Origin: Pempheris klunzingeri
Taxonomy: Eukaryota; Chordata; Actinopteri; Acropomatiformes; Pempheridae
Length of the DNA stretch: 64,000 nucleotides
Reading direction: 5' to 3'
NCBI RefSeq assembly: GCF_042242105.1
Contig: NC_092016.1
Coordinates: forward strand, 9,190,501 to 9,254,500
Positions 35,901 to 46,441 of the stretch are shown piece by piece; the first letter of the stretch is position 1, and each line of letters begins with the position of its first letter. Under the pieces are notes generated by a model. The model was not told the origin of the DNA and did no database searches. It saw only the letters and a list, made by a program, of their open reading frames with translations. The translations under genes and the position numbers were made by a program.

Positions 35901-36995
35901 GTAATTTTTCTTTTGGTTGATTTTTTCCCCCTTAGATTATCTCCAGCGGACTTACATTATAAAAGCAGCTGTGGCGCTGCTCGTCATCGGTGGTTGTCTT
36001 GTTTATTTACTGTGGAGAGCATCTCATAAAGGTTTGCCTTCTTATAAATGTGCTGAATAGAAAATGCAGGCTGATTTGATAATTAATCAGTGAACCACAC
36101 CCTTCTCTCAGATCCTGTGAAAACATCCTCATCAGCTGCCAAAGAACAACCACAAGGATTTCAAGTACAAGAGAGAAGAAGAGTCCTCGTTATTTACTCC
36201 CTCGACCACCCTTTATACAAAAACATTGTTCTCAGGCTTTGTGCCTTCCTGGCGAAAAATTGTGGCACTGAAGTGGTCCTGGATCTACTGGACTCTACAA
36301 GACTGGGAGTGTTGGGAAGCATCCAGTGGTTGGACTGGCACAGAGAACAAATAGAAAGCTCTCCAGATAAGATCCTAATCCTGTGCTCACGAGGAGTACA
36401 AGCCAAATGGAGAGCCATGTGTGGATTCAAACAGGTTTCTCTGAGAGAGGACGCCCGCTCACCTGTTGGTGACATGCTCAGTCCGGCCCTCAGCCTCATG
36501 GTCCCCCATCTCATCCGGTCTGCGTCGTTTGAAAAGTACATAGTGGCTTACTTTGATGGTGTTTGTTCTGAAGAAGACGTCCCTTCACCCTTTAACATTA
36601 CAGTACGATACAAGCTGATGAAACAGTTTGAAGAGCTCTTTTTCAGGATCCTGGACGCTGAGAAGCATGAACCAGGCAGAGTGAATCTCATTGAAGGGCT
36701 CTCAGAGAACGAGTACTATCACTGTCCCTCAGGCAGAGACCTGCGGGACGCCATAGAGGCTTTTCATGCATACCAGCTGGAGCATCCACAGTGGTTTGAA
36801 GATGAATTACTAGAGAGCTCAGAGTTGGAGGATGAGGAGACCTCAGATGAGATTTATGATGATACAGAAACCACCACAGACGTCATTCCATATTGTGCAC
36901 CTGAGTCGGCCCGAGTCACCAGTCATGTGCAGACAGGACTTTACATGGCGGGAGACTTTCAGTTGAGCTCAACCCTCTTAGTTTCGAGAACCTGA
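32903..36995 (+). CDS. il17ra: Interleukin-17 receptor A-like protein
   Basis: Eleven coding exons: 32903-33001, 33107-33128, 33393-33536, 33713-33831, 33937-34057, 34848-34895, 34994-35151, 35269-35343, 35443-35512, 35936-36031 and 36112-36995. All join in phase to about 611 residues. It is a single-pass cytokine receptor. The chosen start gives a signal peptide (MIHVPFFCVWLTAGLT); an in-frame ATG lies upstream at 32780. The ectodomain follows human IL17RA in order, including GSLWDP and SQCEMLLMIQPFF. The membrane helix (residues about 292-312) is in exon 10. The last exon starts the cytoplasmic SEFIR domain at about residue 340: RRVLVIYSLDHPLYKNIVL, LCSRGVQAKWRAMCG, then YIVAYFDGV. The chain ends soon after the SEFIR region and lacks the long tail of human IL17RA (866 residues). 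AATAAA at 37234 is a likely polyadenylation signal. Confidence 0.93.
35575..35853. mobile_element. hAT-like MITE in il17ra intron
   Basis: Ends are inverted: CAGTAGTTCCCAACCTTTTT at the left and GGTTGGGAAACACTG at the right, each starting CAGT on its own strand. Inside are phrases of a widespread vertebrate element: TGGTGACCCCTTTAATATAG and TAGAGGGGTCCCTACCCCCA. No protein is encoded. The flanking eight bases do not form a clean target duplication. It lies between exons 9 and 10. Confidence 0.65.
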
Positions 36996-36999
36996 AGCC

Positions 37000-38660
37000 A
37001 GTTTGATATAATTGCATCATTTTTTTGAGACATCTATGAAAATTTTAACTGTTTCATGAAGCTTTCAAAAAGCTGTTTGATACAAATCATGTCTTACAAT
37101 TTTACTACAAAATCAGGGCAGTAACAGGAATATGCAGAGAAGAATCACCGGTGGATACAAATAGATAAACATTTGGATCAATGTGTGTGACGTCTCTCCA
37201 GCCAGTCACCAGATTTCAATATGAGTTTTTAAAAATAAATATGTGGATGTTTTGTACACATTCATGGTTTGTTCAGTGGTTTAGTTTCTGTTTTTTGTTT
37301 TACTATGTATCTGGTTGCCTTCATGCCTGTTCTGCAGTATTTTGCATGTTGCTTTAATGTTAAATATCACTTGTTTTCATTCAGGAGACGATTCCAGAGT
37401 AGTTCAGACCACAGAGATCTGTGGTTGATGCTTATGGGCTGTGTAAACATGGTGTGGGTCAAAGTTCAGCCTTCTGGGCAAAGTTTCTAGCATTTTTGTT
37501 GCACTGGAGAAGGTAAGCATTAAACTCTGTTAGTGGGAGAGAGGTTTTCTTTATAATGAACTGTATTGAATGAAATGTGCTATGTACTTTTTAATGTTTG
37601 ATTAAATAGTCAATATTCCAATGACAGGTAAATGGGCCTTTGAGCATGTGTTTCTAGAAATTAGTTGATGTAACTCCTTTAGACAGATGCAGCTTTTCCG
37701 AAGCGTTTTAATTGTACATTTGGTCTGTTTGTTGATGTGTCTCTGATCCTCTGTGTTAAGCTTGCAGTGTTGGCACAAAGTCAGCTGTAAAATATTTTGT
37801 CTCAGTTAAGTCTATCAGCTAGCAACCTATAGTGCATAAATGCAGAGAAGCTGAAGGAAAAAAGATACACAGATACAGACCTCGGCTCTACAGGCTATGG
37901 AATTTGGGTGTCGGTCTCTGAAAGTGGCCCCAAAAGGGGAAAGGGGGGAGGGTGGTGGGAATTTGTCCCAACTAAGTGGAGCAAAGAAAATTCCCACAAT
38001 GGCTGAATTGGACTTGTGTCTTGCAGTGACAGAAAACACACTGCAGGGTGTGATGCAACTGAGGAGCCTATTTGATTTTTCCTCCGAGGAGCTGAGGTAA
38101 TGTTGTATTGATTTTTACAGCCACATCATGTGTGACCTGTACAGTACTATCTTAAACATTGCTCTTCATAAAATTTAAGTTAGATGCCCTGTATATTGTC
38201 AAATAAAGGAACTTATGTTAGTCATCAAATTAATCCTATAGTCTCTTAAGTGCAGTCTTGTTGGTGATTCATTCTGATGAATATTGAAAACTGAGCTTTG
38301 ATTGAGGGATTGTGGCGCTATTTTTGTAAGTTAATGTTGTGGGACTGTAGAAAGTATATTTTCATTTCTCTTAAATATCCATTCTCTTTCTTAGTCATTT
38401 TGAACTATCAAATTTCTACAAAACTGTTTTTTAAACATCAAAAACTATCTACAATCCCAAATTATTACCAGTGCTTGCCTGAGGAGGAGGAACACTTGAG
38501 GAGAGACTACAGCCTTTGGCAGATCAATTTGCAGGCATCAGGCAGCGACAGTGAAATAAACTGGAATGGCTCCAAGTTGATTAGAAGAAAAGCATCAGCT
38601 GACATTGTTTCTCACAGTTTGCTCTTCATATTTTCAGGGTTTCTCTCTAAATCTGAACAG
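37000..38660 (+). other. Il17ra 3' end and spacer, with one coding-like exon
   Basis: The left part is the il17ra 3' untranslated region. At 37998-38098 an ATG in good context (CCACAATGG) opens a frame of about 33 residues (MAELDLCLAVTENTLQGVMQ at its start) that ends at a donor-like GAG|GTAATG. A frame at about 38490-38640 could follow. I recognise neither. They may be an untranslated leader or a small unknown gene. Donor-like GAGAAG|GTAAGC at 37511 is similar in kind. Confidence 0.3.
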
Positions 38661-38661
38661 A

Positions 38662-41600
38662 ATGAGGATCCTGAAAAGAGCCTCTGCACTCATCCTGAGA
38701 AGAGGAATTACAATTTATCAGAGTAGATTGTGCAAAAATGGTAAATAACCACTCATTATATCTCCAACACTTTAAAAGGATAATACTTGATAAGAAATTG
38801 GTAATAATAATGCTAATTTATGAATCACCTCTTCTCTCAGACATCCTCTTCAGACTTCATCCATCCGTATCACAAGCGCTGGCAGAAAACAAACCAGTGG
38901 TTGCACTTGAAAGCACTATTATCACCCATGGCATGCCCTATCCACACAACCTGAGGTACCATGTTTAAAGCACCAGTAACCTCTGATACCAGCATAATTT
39001 TTTTTTATAATCATAGTTAAAGAGCTGATGTTAATGTACTAATACAGCACAGCAAAGGAGGTGGAGGCCATTGTGAGAGCTGAAGGAGCCACTCCAGCTA
39101 CGGTTGGAGTGATTGAGGGTGAAGTCCATGTCGGTCTGTCGTCACAGGAGCTCGACTACCTCGCCCGCTGCAAGGGCTCCCTGAAGGTGTCCCGTCGTGA
39201 TCTGCCCTACGCCATCAGCAAAGTGAGACAACACACTCATCTCAAGTACAAATCTCAAAATAGTCTTTTAAAATGTGACAGTGTCCCATTTGTGTTTTGA
39301 ATGCTGTCCCGTATTTGTATGTTATTTTTTCAGGGGCTCTCCGGGGGAACCACTGTGTCAGCCACTATGATAGCAGCGCATCGAGCTGGCATCTGTGTCT
39401 TTGTCACGGGGGGCATTGGAGGAGTTCACAGAGATGGAGAGAACAGTGAGCACACCTAGATGGGAAATGTTCTTTACACATACGGATTCTTACTTGTCAT
39501 TCTCAATAAATCATGAAAACAGGCTCACTGACTGGACCGTTTTGGCCTCCTTTTGCAATCCTGTCATGGGATGTATCAGCTATTTTACAATTTACTGACA
39601 AAGAGAATGAACAGAGATGAGGGTGTTTATGGAGTCACAAATATAATCCAGAGGATGTTTGGTGTAAGAACACCAAAATTGTTAGTTTGTCTCATCAGTA
39701 TGTTAAAAGGAATGTGTTGGTATCATTTAAACTCCTTATCTGGAGACTGTAATAGTTATATGAGGCCTTAACATCACCACTGACTGAATGATTATTCTTC
39801 CAGGTCTGGACATTAGTGCAGATCTGACAGAGCTCGGCAGGACTCCCATCGCAGTGGTCTCTGCTGGTGTCAAGTCCATTCTGGACATCGGTCGCACCCT
39901 CGAGTTCCTTGTAAGACTATTGAGTGTAATTTTGTCACTGTATAATGGCCAATCTGACACTGTCTGATGTATCAGCTTTAGTGTGTCATGTTGGTTTGTG
40001 AGGGACTTTAGTTAAAATTATTATTACTTTTGTTTTTTCTTCTTCTGTTCTGTACTTACAAAATGAACTAGTTAATTGAACCAAAGAAGCGGACCGATGT
40101 TGTGCAGAGCTGTGTTTAAAGAGTGGGGTCCACTGTGTGTTTCTGTTATGTTGTTGGTTTTTTTATCAGGAAACTCAGGGTGTCTGTGTAGCCACTTATG
40201 GAGATTTGAAGAATTTCCCAGCTTTCTTCTCACCACAAAGCGGATTCACTTCCCCATACCAAGTCTGCAACCCTGAGGAGGCGGCAAAACTCATTGGTAT
40301 TTCAGCATTTTATATCACAGTTGTGTCCTTTTCCCCCTTTTTCACTCACATTAGTGTTTGTACCTCTTATGAATATGGATCTGTATTTTTTTTCAGAGAG
40401 TGCACTGTCGCTAGGTCTCCAAAGCGGCGTCCTGTTAGCGGTGCCCATCCCTGAGGAGCATGCAGCAGCCGGCCAGCAAATAGAGGAAGCCATACAGGCT
40501 GCAGTAACAGAGGCAAGGTACAGAGAGTATCTGTGGTTTGTAATCTATAATCTGTGAATCAAGAGTACTGTTGCTCTCAGCTGAAAGAATTATCATTCTC
40601 TGTTCTCATTTTGATTTACTCAGTGCTAGAGGGATAACAGGAAGAGATGTGACACCATTCATTCTTCAAAAGGTCAATGACATGACTAAAGGAAAGTCCC
40701 TTCAGGCCAGTATCCTTCTGAAAGAGAACATGATCATATCAACTTCTTTGAAAAAAAATGCACATAGAAGAGAAGGTAACTTTGCTCCTGTAGGCCAGAC
40801 AATGTTACATTAAGGTGCATTACAACTGAAAGGCCTTAACCTGTTATGTTTATAGACATTGCTCTCATTCATAACAATGCTAAAGTTGGCAGTCAGATAG
40901 CCTGTGCACTGTCAAAACAAATGAATGAGAGACAGTTAAGAGGCAAGACTCATCCTCATGGAAAACACTCATCAGAATCAGATATTGTAAGTATAAACAA
41001 GTATGGTGGAGTTCTTTCCAGATGCTTCAGTGTTTAGTCATATTTTTGCACATTAAAGCACCCGCAATGCTGTTTTTTTTCCAGGTTGTCATAGGAGGAA
41101 TAAATGTTGATTTTATTGCTAAAGGAAAAACGAAAACACTTCTTGTAAGTTGAATTTATAACATGTATTCATCCAAATGATGTCAAACCATAGCATGTAG
41201 GTTATAATGACTTCTGAGGAACCTTGTTATCTCTTTCAGTTTGGACAGACCAACCCAGGAAGTGTATGTCAGTCATTTGGTGGTGTAGGAAGGAACATTG
41301 CTGGTAGGTTTTTGTCTGATTATGTTTTCATCAGTAGTTTAAATCTGATTGTCTCACACTTTCTTTGGTGCTTTCCTTCTAGACTCTCTGAGCCGATTAG
41401 GCCATAGACCCTTGTTCATCTCAGCTACTGGAGCTGATTCAAACAGCGATGCTGTGTTAAACTACTGTAAACATATGGTACGTCAACACCAGCAGCTGTT
41501 TATTACTGAGCATGATTAGAATCCCTTTTACTTAGATATGTAAATGTTAACTCCTTGACTTTTTTTCTGATTCCTGTCAGAACACAAGTGGCGTGGCCAG

Positions 41601-43488
41601 GCTAGAGGAGCAGAGCACAGCTACGTACTGTGCTGTTATCACTGAGAGTGGAGAGCTGAGTCTTGGGTTGGGAGACATGGATGTTCATCAGCAAATCACA
41701 GAGCGATATGTAAGTTCTACTGACAAAGTTACTAATTTTTAGTAAGACCACTGGCCCTGTGTCCCAATAACACAGTCAGAACTATATTCACAATTTAAAG
41801 TTGTAATTTTCATCATATCAAGCTCAGATTTAGGCACTGTTTATGGTTTGCATGTATTTAGCCATAGCCCATAAATGCAGTTACCTCTGTTTATAGTAAT
41901 TGGCAGCGTCATTCACACTGGAATGGATGGGAAACGACACATGCCCGTACTGAACGAATTTCAAAAGACAAGAGCTGGCACATGTCGACATTACAAATAA
42001 TTTATGCTCACATAATGACGTAAACAAACACTTTCATGAGGCTTTTTTTCTTTTTACAGTTCTGACATTTATAGACCAGAAATAATCAATCAATAATTTA
42101 ATCAACAGATTAATAAAAGACAATGAATAGTTTGTGTGTTATGTTATTGTTTTTTCTTTCTGTATTTGACCATTCCTTGAATTCTTGGTGTTTCATGGTA
42201 TTATGTTTTATGTGCACATCAACAATCCCTCTTTTTTGAATGTTTATTCAATTAATTTCTATTTCTATTTTCTTCATATCTTTTCATAGGTGTCACAGTT
42301 TGAGCAGCAGCTTTCATCAGCCACTCTTGTGTGCCTCGATGGAAACATTCCTGTCTCCACCATCGACTATGTTTGCTCTGTCGCCGCTAAACACGACATC
42401 AACGGTAAACACAGGGAGATGGTTACTAAATGAGTGGCCGCAACCTGCAGCTTTCATTGATTTTAATCCAATACGGTCAATGTGTGTCACAGTTTGGTAT
42501 GAGCCCACGGATTCAGAAAAGGCTTGTAAGCCTTTCCTTTCAGACGCATGGAAGTCTCTGTCCTACTCGTCCCCAAACCTGGCAGAGTTGTGCACCATGA
42601 ACAAAGCACTGGGCATCCCTACACCTGAAGGTAAACTGTATTCCTTAGTTAAATTTCCCTGTTGTTGTTGTTGTTTGTTTTACTTCCTCATGTCCACCTA
42701 CAGTCGTTACAGCTAGGGGTCATATTAAAAAAGTCAGTAGCTGAGGATGTGGTTTTTGTGTTGTGGGGGCGGCAGTGCTGCCGAGCTCTCTTGATGAGCT
42801 GCTGAGCGTTGCTGTGGCTCTCTCACGCCCTCTTCTGGAGCATCTTCACTGTCTGGTGGTGACTCTGGGAGCTCATGGAGTGCTGCTGTGCGGAGAGCAT
42901 GTTGCCGGCTCGGTCAACCTGCAGCCAAGAAAACAGAAGAGGGTAAGTGTGACCTATATTTAAACAGGTAATGATGACGATGGTTACTGTTACAGTGAGA
43001 GCGAAGATGTTTACTGTGCCTGTGTTTGCAGAGGAAGCAGCTTTGTGCTCTTCACTACCCAGCACTGACTGTGACAGCAGAGGAGACAATGAATGTGTCT
43101 GGAGCAGGAGATAGGTTTTAAAAATTTACTCAGAATACTTTCTTTTGCCTATTCTTTTTTCCTTTTATCCAAACTTCCTCTGCTTCAGTTTCATCCATCT
43201 CTCTCTCCCTGTCCCTGAAATACTTTCTCTCACTTACAAAATCACGCCTAAATGTTAAACAACAAAAAGCACTCATTCTTCTCTGTCTCCAGTCTTGCAG
43301 GTTCCTTAATAGCTGGGATTCTCCAGCGGAGAGACACAGACAGCTGTGTCCAGATGGGGCTCCTGGCTGCACGGCTGTCCTTGGCGTCACCGCACCCCAT
43401 CAATCCCATGCTCACCTTAGCCTCTGTGGATCCCAACACAGTCCAGACTCAGTGCTGGCCCAAACCCAGATTCATGTGGATTGATTAA
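38662..43488 (+). CDS. Fused pseudouridine-5'-phosphate glycosidase / pseudouridine kinase (PfkB)
   Basis: Eighteen coding exons: 38662-38740, 38841-38955, 39048-39222, 39334-39445, 39804-39910, 40170-40296, 40397-40517, 40624-40709, 40856-40986, 41085-41144, 41240-41303, 41383-41477, 41581-41709, 42290-42404, 42493-42630, 42776-42942, 43032-43114, 43293-43488. The phases fit throughout, giving 699 residues. Residues about 27-350 match PsuG, which splits pseudouridine 5'-phosphate to uracil and ribose 5-phosphate: [14 protein letters not shown] (E50), [21 protein letters not shown], and AGVKSILD (K184, the likely Schiff-base lysine). Residues 352-699 form a PfkB sugar kinase: [14 protein letters not shown] at the start and the signature NVSGAGDSLAGS, with catalytic D634. 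The kinase would make the phosphate that the glycosidase consumes. The first 26 residues ([15 protein letters not shown] onward) are basic and free of acids, suggesting mitochondrial import. Polyadenylation signal at 43768. Confidence 0.93.
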
Positions 43489-43844
43489 AAATGTATTTTT
43501 AATTTTGTGCAAATGTGCCAAGATTCTATTATGCATTTCTTTGTTTGATATAATTCTCAGTGTTTTATCATTTTTGGCCCTAAAATTTGTGATTGGATTC
43601 TTGTGAATCCTGCATGTAACAAAATGACTGACGACATTAAAGTGAGAGGAAGACACATTTTACAAAAAACATTCAATCCAAATATTAGTTGAGATTTTAT
43701 ATTGTACTGTACTATTTCATTGGCTGTTGCAAAAATGAATTAAATTTCATGAGTGCACACGTTTGTAAATAAAATCTAAAACATTATAACAGGGTACTCT
43801 GATGTTCTGAGTTCTCATGATAAATAAAGGTACATATCTAACAT

Positions 43845-44161
43845 CAGTGGTGGAGGAAGTACTTGGGTTCCTTTAAATGCTCCTTATATAGCAAAGGTTC
43901 TGCAATGTTGTATTTGCAGTTTAAAGTGAAGGTTAATTTTAACTACTTCATTTACTGGTGTTAAGATGCAGCTGATAATGATCTGGAATATTGTAGAAGC
44001 TGATCCTGTGTTTTGATTTGTTTTAATCTAGTTACTAAGCAACTAATAACTAAATATGTCAGAGTAAAATAAAATGTACAATATTTCCCTCTGAATCGCA
44101 GTGGGTTTGAAATATAAAGTATTGTAAAATGTACGTATTTAAATCAAGTACAAGTGCCAAG
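43845..44161. repeat. Degenerate copy of the AGTGGTGGAAGAAGTACT repeat
   Basis: Starts CAGTGGTGGAGGAAGTACTT and contains TTAATTTTAACTACTTCATT, AGTTACTAAGCAACTAATAA, TACAATATTTCCCTCTGAAT and AAATCAAGTACAAGTGCCAA. I recognise these as a ubiquitous percomorph element. The right terminus is lost. Confidence 0.65.
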
Positions 44162-44224
44162 TCACATGGGCCATATATTGTGGTATTTTGTTTGAAATGC
44201 TACCGTCATAGCTTAAAATAGCCG

Positions 44225-44535
44225 AAAACTCCATTTCCCATAAACCATCTGTCGGTCTGCGCAGACTCAGTGGTAGTGAACACTTGCCCCACTCCCTCCT
44301 CCCTACTTTAATGCTAGCTAAGATGGTGGTTAGAGCGTAAATTGTCTCTACAATACCAAGAAAAGAAAGGGGCAAAACATCTTTATAGCCTTTTAATTAC
44401 AACAGAACAACACATCTACGGTTATCTTATGTGACCGTTTGTAGAAATTTTGACATTTCAGATATATTGGCTCGCAGTCCCCGCCCAATTTGGTGTGACT
44501 CCCTTGGAGTGGATCGTAAGCTAAATACGGACAGG
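44225..44535 (+). promoter_or_regulatory. cnot4 promoter and untranslated first exon
   Basis: A strong donor (ACAGG|GTAAGTAAC) ends a candidate first exon at 44535. Upstream are CTCCATTTCCCATAA near 44228, similar to the ZNF143-type promoter motif, and CTAAGATGGTGG near 44318, similar to YY1 initiator sites of housekeeping genes. No TATA box is evident. The next exon begins at 46393 with the start codon 49 bases later, so this exon is noncoding. Confidence 0.5.
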
Positions 44536-46392
44536 GTAAGTAACGCTAACGTTAGCCAGACTGCTAACTGGGCTAACCAGCTTCCCTTCTCCCTCAATAA
44601 ACAGAGGACAGTTGTCTGTTACGATCTTACAGACTGATATCAGACTTTCCTCAAGCTTCTTGGAGCACTGTCCAGGTAATCTTGACGTCCTGAGGGCAAT
44701 GTCAGTTGTTTACAGTGCCAAAAACTTGCTTCCAGTCCAACGTTAGCTTGCGTAGGCCGCGTCGGCAGCTTGGCTTCAGATCCCCGTACATTTTGATGAT
44801 AATGTAGCATGCTAGCTACGTCGATGCTAGCGGTTAGCAAAAAGCAAGCTGTCAGTTAACGGTAACATGTAGGCGAAAACGTAACGTTGTGGTACACGAT
44901 TTTCTAAACGTCTCACTCCAATATCAAGTAAATATTCACCCCTGTATGTTTTCGTTGTGTGTTTTAACTTGAAATTGCTCCTGGATACTTGCTATTAGTT
45001 AGACCGGCTTCTTTTACCAATTCGCGGCTAATGTTAGCTTAGCCTAACGTTAGTCGAATAACATCTGTCATAATGTACGATCCAGAAGAAGAGAAGCTAA
45101 AGTTACCAGCCTGGCTAACTAGGTGTTGTGGCTTCTGACACGATTTTAATAATCAGCTGATGTCTGCGAGTAAAGCAGCAAACTTGTGATATCCCCGTTC
45201 ACGTTGATTAATTAGCCAAAAGCTGCCAAGTATGTGAAATGTTGGCATTTCTCTGTCATCCTTTAATTCAACTCTACCCTGTCGGGTTTTTGCCAATCTG
45301 GGTTTGTCACTGAGCTCGCCTGCTGGCAGCAGTGTTGTCACGTAGAAAGCAGGCTGGTGTTTAACTGCTAACAACAGTCGTCTCATCTGTAAATAAACGC
45401 ACTTCGTTGTATTTCCCTTTAATGTCGATCATGAGTTAGTGTCTAGTACTGTCAACCACTGAAAGATGCCACAACATCCGCATTACCATTTAAACGTGAT
45501 GACTGTTGTTTCTTGTTGTCTAAGACACACAGTCAGTTTCCTTTTAATAAGTCACACCTAGCTGGAACTAGCAATTAAGTCCTGCAATAGCTCAAACCTT
45601 CATGGAGGCTATAATGTCCAGCTTTTGATAAAACTGTTGCAGAGAGGCGTGACCTTATGACCTAATTTTTCAACATAATGAATGTAGTTTGGGACATCAC
45701 AGTTTCCCAAAGCACAGGGTGACATCTTCAGATTGCTTGTTTAGTACGGGCAACAACCAATAACTCAAAGATATTAAGTTTACTGTCACCCAGGACTATG
45801 AAAGCCACCAAATATTAATATTTAAAAATGTAGACACCAGCAATTTTTTGACACGTTTTTTATAAAATAATTTAAGAGATCACCTGCCCTTCTCTGAAAT
45901 TCATTGAGAACTGTTTGTGATATTTAATCTTTTTTCTCTGGTGTTAACAGAGTAGAAGAAACATTAGAAGCATCTTTGCATATGCCACAATGTGATTCAG
46001 CAGCACCACAAACTAGTCCCTAAGAGCACCGTAAACTTGAATAAACAGCTCTCTAAAAACGAAACATTATATCAGTGATTAAAGTGAGATGTGTTGTATT
46101 AGACTCCAGTAGTTTAACTTGGTGGTCCTAATAAGTCCTCTGTTTTCTTTGCTGCTGAACACGTAAAACTCTGCATGAAAGATATTTATGTAAATACATT
46201 ATGGTGCACTGTTGGTGATATTGTGACCTTGACGATCAAAGTCAATTACAAAGGCTACACCATCCCGTCGTTAAGTATGTGTGCGGACAACAAGATAAGT
46301 TAGAAGAAAGAATTGTTTCTATATTTTCCAATCATTATTTTCAATCATGTCATGATGGAGCTCTAATACTTAGCCTTTGTTTGCTGTCTTAG
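44536..46392 (+). other. First intron of cnot4
   Basis: No coding sequence is supported. The first 550 bases are rich in GCTAACGTTAGC-like words. A fragment near 45690-45820 (GACATCTTCAGATTGCTTGT, AACTCAAAGATATTAAGTTT) is a piece of the common fish repeat whose full copies end with TAATCGTTTCAGCTCTA. Confidence 0.5.
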
Positions 46393-46441
46393 CCTTGTGC
46401 TCTGTGACCAGCTTCAACACTCACCCTCGCCGTGCCGTAGG

